From Sciurus carolinensis (taxonomy: Eukaryota > Chordata > Mammalia > Rodentia > Sciuridae): a DNA stretch of 64,000 nucleotides. How positions within the stretch are numbered: the first letter of the stretch is position 1; the number at the start of each line of letters is the position of its first letter. The translations under genes and the position numbers were made by a program. This document shows positions 58,188-64,000 of this stretch, piece by piece. The DNA lies in the NCBI RefSeq assembly GCF_902686445.1, contig NC_062218.1:18033515-18097514 (forward strand). The letters are read 5' to 3'. The notes under the pieces were generated by a model, which worked only from the letters and a program-made list of their open reading frames with translations, was not told the origin of the DNA and made no database searches.

Positions 58188-59118
58188 TACAGTTTCTTTA
58201 TTCATTCATCAACTGAAGGGCATCTAGGTTGGTTCCACAATCTGGCTATTGTGAATTGAGCAGTTATAAACATTGATGGGACTGCATCACTGTAGTATGC
58301 AGATTTTAAGTCCTTTGGGTATAGGCCAAGGAGTGGGATAGCTGGGTCAAATGGTGGTTCCATTCCAAGTTTTCTAAGGAATCTCCACACTGCTATCCAG
58401 AGTGGCTGCACTAATTTGCAACCCCACCAGCAATGTATGAGTGTACCTTTTTCCCCACATTCTCATCAACACTTATTGTTGCTTGTATTCTTGATAATCA
58501 CCATTCTAATCGGGGTGAGATGGAATCTTAAAGTAGTTTTGATTTGCATTTCTCTTATTACTAGGGATATTGAACATTTTTTCATATATCTGTTGATTGC
58601 TTATAGATCTTCTTCTGTGAAGTGTCTGTTCATTTCCTTAGCCCATTTGTTGATTGAATTATTTGTATTCTTGGTGCAGAGTTTTTTGAGATCTTTATAG
58701 ATTCTGGAAATTAGCGCTCTATCTGAGGTATGGTTGGCAAAAATATTCTCCCACTCTGTAGGCTCTCTCTTCACATTGCTGATAGTTTCCTTTGCTGAGA
58801 GAAAGATTTTTAGTTTGAATCTATCCCAGTTATTGATTCTTGCTTTTATTTCTTGTGCCTTGGGAGTCATGTTAAGGAAGTCTGATCCTAAGCCAACAGG
58901 TTGAAGTTTTGGACCTACTTTTTCTTCTATAAGGTTCAGGGTCTCTGGTCTGATTCCAAGGTCCTTGATCCATTTTGAGTTGAGTTTTGTGCAGAGTGAG
59001 AGATAGGGGTTTAGTTTCATTCTCTTGCGTATGGATTTCCAGTTTTCCCAGCACCATTTGTTGAAAAAGCTATCTTCTCTCCATTGCATATTTTTGGTAC
59101 CTTTGTCTAGTATGAGAT
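57772..59118 (-). mobile_element. L1 3' part of the chimera
   Basis: Antisense of ORF2 C-terminal third and 3'UTR. The frame at 58601-59224 (minus, 207 codons) is largely open: the DKGTKNMQWREDSFFNKWCW and SLCTKLNSKWIKDLGIRPET stretches are clear, so it is comparatively young. A (TA)n of about 44 bp lies at 58143-58186. Confidence 0.93.
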
Positions 59119-59223
59119 TTTTTAATAACTTTATTTCATTTTTTAATGTGTTGCTGAGGATCAAATCCAGTGCCTCACATGTGCTACACAAGTGCTGTAC
59201 CACTGAGTCAGAGCCCCAACCCA
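59119..59223 (-). mobile_element. ID SINE 5' part of the chimera
   Basis: Minus strand: GGGTTGGGGCTCTGACTCAG, TGGTACAGCACTTGTGTAGC, GTGAGGCACTGGATTTGATC and CTCAGCAACA, then an A/T-rich tail with AATAAAG that joins L1 at ATCTCATACTAG. Confidence 0.85.
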
Positions 59224-59235
59224 TGAAAGCTATTG

Positions 59236-60003
59236 TTTGAAGAAATGCTATCCAGGATTCCTTATTTGAAAATTCATACTTAGCATGCCAGCATAAATAA
59301 AAAGCAAATATTTATTTGAGATATAAAAGATCACCTATAAAGCAAGAAGTAGATGATAAGTATTATTCTCCACTATTATGTTTTGATTTGACTTCTGATT
59401 ACTATGATATTGTCTAGATGGTTTCTCTTTCTGGAACATAAAACAAAAGCCAAAAAACTTTAATCCACATACCATAGATATTGGAAATAGAGTAAGTAGT
59501 TAAAACATGTAAAAAAGACACATAAATGTCAAAACATTTTGGGTAATGTCAGTTAAGGAAATATGCTGAAACATTCAAATCAGAGTGTGTATTAAATTCA
59601 ATATACACTATTTCTTTGAGAAAGTATGAGGGCATTAAGGACAAGGAAAAGGAGAAGATGCCTCATTGGTTTTTATGAAGTTCAGTGCATTGTGACAGCA
59701 ATTGTTCAGCTTCTAGAGGTTGTGTTTTGTGACAGATCATCAGTGGGCTTGTGGAACTTACACTGAGGACATTTTCTATCTGTCTAATGTAGACAGATCT
59801 AAGCATCACTTACATTCATTCATAGATCCATTCAGAAATGCCATTTATTATTTTGAGAGACCGTGATAGAAAATAGTGTGTTTTATACTCTATCAAGCAT
59901 ATGAATTAGAGACTTGATGCCAAGAGAAACAGCCTTGGCATCCACAGAAAAACTCATAATTAGATAGTAAAAGATTCAGCAAAGAGAATGTTCTGAGATG
60001 TAG
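59236..60003. other. no recognised feature
   Basis: Unassigned sequence. Confidence 0.5.
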
Positions 60004-60227
60004 AGTTTTAGTCAACTTTTTTGCTGCTGTGACTATAAGGATCTGACCAGCACAATTAGTAAATTAAAGTTTATTTGGAGGTTAATGGTTTCAGAGGTCT
60101 CAGTCCACAGACAGAAGACTCCATTCCTCAGGGCTCAAGGTGAGACAGAACATCATGACAGAAGAGTGTAGATGAGAGAGCAGCTTGTATCTTCAGGAAG
60201 CACAGAGAGAGACTCCACTTGCCAGCT

Positions 60228-60280
<53 letters not shown>

Positions 60281-60430
60281 AAAGCCACACCCCTATTCCA
60301 ATCTCCTCCAGCCATACCCTACCACTCCAATTAATCCCATTAGGGATTAATTCACTAATTGGGTTAAGACCCTTACAATCCAATCATTTCTCCTCTGAAA
60401 CTCCATACATTGTCTCACAAGTGAGCTATC
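60004..60430 (-). mobile_element. MaLR-like LTR carrying a (TA)n array
   Basis: Same block order as 29501-29893: GTTTTAGTCAACTTTTTTGC, GGTTTCAGAGGTCTCAGTCC-like, GTGAGACAGAACATCATGAC, CCCAAAGCCACACCCCTATT, TTAATCCCATTAGGGATTAA, ATTGTCTCACAAGTGAGC. The (TA)n at 60232-60277 sits where the other copy reads CATGTATATCCC. Confidence 0.7.
60232..60277. repeat. (TA)n microsatellite
   Basis: 23 TA units grown inside the LTR. Confidence 0.97.
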
Positions 60431-61350
60431 TACCATAAAACGTAGGTATTTTTATATTGTCATTGTTGGAAATTCAGGCAACGTGGGTATCCACAATGCC
60501 ATTGGATTTAACTGCATAGAGGTCACTGTTAACTTTGACAACTAAATACTAAATACTAAGATGGAGATACTGGCCAAATTGTGATTGTCCAACGTGTAAG
60601 GGTTTAACACTATAGTTGTTAAATCATGATATGCTTTCCTAAATTACACCATTGAAAATTTAAGTACTTAATCACTTAAGGAAACAGAGATACTTAAAGT
60701 GAGATATGGTTACCACAGTATTCTATTTCCTTGAACTTCTTAACAATATAATATTTGGATACACGTATTGAAGTTTGGCAAGAGAATTAAGCAAAATATA
60801 CAATCACACATGTATTTTAATGATGGTAGTATCAGTAATGAAAACAACGCTTGCCTCAGTTAGAGACCAAGTGTCCAAGAAAAGGAAATTCTTCAGTATA
60901 ACCTGATAATTGCTTCTTAGCAATTGCTTTATTATTCTAGACCTTCACTTTCACCTTTCGTTCATAATAGTTGATGAAGTCTTTATTAATTAATGAGCTA
61001 ACATATATTTGTAGAGATAGAGAAGCAAGGTAAAGTTCCATTTCACCAAATATCATATTAATTCATTAATATATTGAATTAATTAACAGTGTCTAGGAAA
61101 ATTAAAAGTAACAATTTTTTAAAAATTTTCTGTGGATCTTGCAATTTTTTTTGGCAATCTGTACTTTCTCAACAAAGAGAAAATATAAACTTTATATGTT
61201 ATAATAAGTTTAACACATATGGATTATACATCATATTTAATATATGATTTATAAATGTAGAAAATATTTAGAAATATATTGCATATATTTTATATGAAAA
61301 TGTGTAGGTATATAATCTTTATATAAATTTGAAAAATATACTGTATAATT
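60431..61350. other. no recognised feature
   Basis: AT-rich DNA; nothing identified. Confidence 0.5.
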
Positions 61351-61358
61351 AACTTTTT

Positions 61359-62495
61359 AAAAAAACTTTTAATTTGTTCTAATTAGTTATACATGACAGT
61401 AGAATACATTTACTCACTTTGACTAAGCATACACAAATGAAGTATAATTTTTAATTTTTCTGATTATTCATATTGTAGGAGCACATCTGTCATGCAGTCA
61501 TATATGTACATGAGGTAATAATGTCTGTTTCACTCTACTCTCCTTCCTAACCCCTTCCCTTCCCTTCAATCCCCTATACTTAATATAAAGTAACTCTATT
61601 CTTCCCTGAATTAGCATCCACATATCAGAGAAAACATTTGGCCTTTGGGTTTTTGGGTTTGGCTTATTTCGTTTAGCATGATTTTCTCCAACTCCATCCA
61701 TTTACCAGAAAATGCCATGATTTCATCCTTTTTTAGTTGAGTAATATTCCATCATGTATATATGTATGCCATATTTTCTTTATCAATTCATCTGTTGAAG
61801 GGCACCTAGGGTGGTTCCATAGTTTAGCTGTTTTGGGTTGAGCTCAGTAAACACTGATGTGGCTTTGTCACTGTAGTATGCTGATTTTAAGTCATTTGAG
61901 TATAAAGGAGTGGGATAGCGTCCTCTCAGCAAAAAGAAAAAAAAAAAAAAAAAGAAAAAAATAAAACAATCAATAATGTGAAGAGAGAGCCTACAGATCA
62001 GAAGTAAATTTTTACCACATGCACCTCAGAGAAAGCATTATCTCTAGGATATATAAAGAACTCCAAAAACTTAACACCAAAAAAAAAAAAATAATAATAA
62101 TAATAATAATAACCCAAACGGGGTAAGGAACTGAACAGAATTTCACTGAGGTGGAAATACAATTGATCAACAAATATATGAAAAATATTCCACATCTCTA
62201 ACAATTAGAGAAACATCAATCAAAACCACTCTAAAATTTCATCTCACTCCAATGAGAATGGCAACCAGTACAACAAATTAGAGCAACAACAACAACAACA
62301 ATAAAAAGGAACACAAGCAACAATAAATGTTGGCAAGGATGTGGAGGACAAGGTATACTCATACATTGCTGGTGGGACTGCAAACTGGTGCAACTATTAC
62401 AGAAAGCAGTATGGAGATTCCTCAGAAAACTCGGAGTGGAACCACCATTTGACCTAGCAATCCCACTCCTCAGTTTATATTCAAAGGACTTAATA
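61359..62495 (-). mobile_element. L1 with 5' inversion (twin priming)
   Basis: Two head-to-head L1 pieces. 61359-61920 is antisense 3'UTR and ORF2 end, up to a block equivalent to CTATCCCACTCCTTTATACT; 61921-62495 is sense ORF2, from CTCTCAGCAAAAAG to CCCACTCCTCAGTTTATATT. The 5' segment is thus inverted relative to the 3' segment, and the two meet with about 40 nt of L1 sequence present in both. The short repeat AACTTTTT at 61351-61358 and 62496-62503 may be the target duplication. Contains A-rich runs (61931-61965), (TAA)n (62089-62112) and (CAA)n (62284-62301). Confidence 0.82.
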
Positions 62496-62503
62496 AACTT
62501 TTT

Positions 62504-63664
62504 GACTATGTGTTTTATAATTACCTTGGAATGAGAGTAATTTTGATTTTCTTTAAGCACTTTACACATGATAAAAACATTTTTTGGTTGATTAATTATT
62601 TGTTTCATTTGCTCTGGAAAACAGTTGTAACTGTAAATTTATTTTTCTTTTAAAATATGTAAGGCATAAAGTTATTTACAAGTCAATATAACAATTAGTA
62701 ATATTGTCAGTTCATACTGACAATAATTTATAAGTTATGAGCACTTCCTATTTTCACCACAGCTGACATGGGAATTATCAACATTTTTTACAATTCTATA
62801 ACTGTTCCTTAAATTTTTTATCTTGTATATTTGTAGATTATGTAGCCTAGTGATAGTTGCCACATTAACGTTTTTAGAGGACAATTAAAGAATTTTAAGA
62901 TTTATATTTGGTCCACTCTATTAATTTCCTATTATTATTGTTCTGTATTTCAATACTTAATAGTTATTTAATTCACATAGTACATTATGAAATAGGCATA
63001 ATTATTTTAAATTTACTGACAATAATACTGTTTCCACTGCTTATTGTTGTTTCCTTGGTTTTCTTTTGTTCTCATATTTGTGACCTTCTAACTTATCTTA
63101 TATGCCTTGTACCTTTTGTATTTTCAGTGTTTTTATTTGCTTCTGACATTTAAAATTATGACAATAAAAATTTGGAGGAAATAGACCACATGCCACATTT
63201 ATGCTTCTCATCATTATGTATTGAAAAGAAATGGAAGAAAATTGTATGGTATAATTGAAGCTTCCATCTTTATTTTTAAAGGTAGAAAACTATTTAAGAA
63301 AATAGCAATTAAAATCTGATAATAGTATGCCTGTCCATATTATTATTATTTTAAAAAAGAACAAGATTGCAAATGAACAACACTGCATTGGTTTTCACAT
63401 GTTACCAGACAACTTTTCCTTCTCTGTCACTTATTTAGTTATGAGTTTTGAATGGGAACATGTCAGATAAAGTGGAATCTCCATGTGACTTTACTCATGT
63501 TGTGACAGCATGCATTTAGATGGTGCACATATTTATACTTGACTTAAAATATTTGAGGCTAAAAGGAGGGATATTTCCAAGTCACAAAACTAATGGGTCA
63601 ATTGAAAGCCAGGAATTTTCATGAGGAAGATAATACTTTGAACTACCATTGTCAACCAACTTTC
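62504..63664. other. no recognised feature
   Basis: AT-rich; an 81-codon very hydrophobic frame at 62908-63153 is expected from T-rich DNA. Confidence 0.5.
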
Positions 63665-63670
63665 TTCTAA

Positions 63671-63987
63671 TGTTAGGGGCAGGCTCTGAGGGCCCCAGAG
63701 CCGCACCGTGGCCTGATCTCTAAGATGGCGCCTGGCAGCTTGCCAGACATAGCTGCACTAATATACAAGTTTTAGGAAGTAACTCTGGTTGGCTGTTGTA
63801 CATGAGGCAATCCTGGTATCTGCCTGGAGACTGTTCCTTGATAGGCTGACTTTCCTGGTAGTCTACTCTCTGATAGGCTGATGTTCTCAATGTAAGTCTG
63901 AGACTTGTGGAATAAAATGCTTTTGGTTCCTGTGATCAAGAAGAGTATACGCATTGTGATTGTCCCCGTGGGCGGTGGGCGATCATA
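63671..63987 (+). mobile_element. solo class II ERV LTR (copy 2 of 2)
   Basis: Same family as 12648-12932: starts TGTTAGGGGC, ends GATCATA, flanked by TTCTAA at 63665-63670 and 63988-63993. YY1-like AAGATGGCG intact at 63722-63730, AATAAA at 63911-63916. It is about 32 bp longer than copy 1 through a partial duplication of the CTGATAGGCTGA region (63838-63880). Because the 3' duplication follows directly, it is a solo LTR and not the edge of a provirus running out of the window. Confidence 0.88.
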
Positions 63988-64000
63988 TTCTAACACTGTT

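Larger units (their letters stand above)
57772..59225 (-). mobile_element. ID-L1 chimeric retro-insertion
   Basis: On the minus strand an ID SINE with A-rich tail (59119-59223) is followed directly by a 5'-truncated L1 (57772-59118) with its own tail. The only target duplication is AAAGCTATTG, at 57762-57771 and 59226-59235, outside both parts. Neither part has its own duplication at the inner junction. One insertion made by template switching from L1 RNA to ID RNA explains this best. Confidence 0.8.

Noticed and set aside
62908..63153. 81-codon very hydrophobic frame resembling a membrane protein
   Set aside because: T-rich DNA gives Phe/Leu/Ile/Val-rich frames by chance; no family features or regulatory context.
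63671..64000. 5' LTR of a provirus continuing beyond the window
   Set aside because: The TTCTAA duplication follows directly at 63988-63993, so it is a solo LTR.
1..64000. CRISPR arrays, operons, bacterial-type regulatory sites
   Set aside because: Direct repeats are microsatellites, transposon copies or target duplications; no spacer pattern, and the content is mammalian.
1..64000. tRNA, snRNA or other stable RNA genes
   Set aside because: The only pol III-type sequences are ID and B1-ID SINEs; no intact tRNA cloverleaf or U6/7SK/5S start was seen by eye. A tRNAscan/Infernal run would be decisive.

Overview
The window is eukaryotic, AT-rich, mammalian intergenic DNA, most likely from a rodent of the squirrel group. 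Two copies of a composite SINE that joins a B1-like part to an ID-like part (the arrangement described as MEN in squirrels), several separate ID SINEs, rodent-style L1 elements and IAP-like class II retroviral remnants point that way; the species cannot be fixed from the sequence alone. I found no host protein-coding gene, no exon and no stable RNA gene. Nearly every long reading frame belongs to a transposable element or to a simple repeat.

Layout. 1-12.6 kb: an L1 fragment that runs off the left edge, MaLR-like LTR pieces, Tigger-like DNA transposon fossils, two SINEs, and an L1 3' end (5945-7035) whose polypurine tract has expanded into about 400 bp of nearly pure pyrimidine (6381-6784). 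12.6-13 kb: a solo class II LTR with 6-bp target duplications; its sister lies at 63671-63987. 13-30.7 kb: mostly unassigned AT-rich DNA with old, nested L1 and MaLR remains, two strong inverted repeats and an AT-rich tetranucleotide-like tract. 30.8-34.0 kb: a 3.2-kb IAP-like provirus with both LTRs, target duplications, primer site, splice sites and polypurine tract, but with the middle of each gene removed, so that gag capsid runs in frame into reverse transcriptase. 34-39.6 kb: old L1 tails and simple repeats.

39.7-44.1 kb: an L1 with a perfect 13-bp target duplication, a long 5' leader and an internal deletion joining ORF1 to ORF2. 46.6-54.2 kb: a full-length but mutated L1 whose 5'UTR is split by an antisense 1,019-bp solo LTR. 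55-57.1 kb: an older L1 tail. 57.8-59.2 kb: an apparent ID-L1 chimera, one insertion inside one pair of target duplications. 61.4-62.5 kb: an L1 with a 5' inversion of the twin-priming type.

Nothing here looks like a working multi-gene system. The value of the window is as a record of retroelement life cycles: template switching, twin priming, LTR-LTR recombination to solo LTRs, internally deleted derivatives, and reuse of the same YY1-like core (AAGATGGCG) by unrelated promoters.
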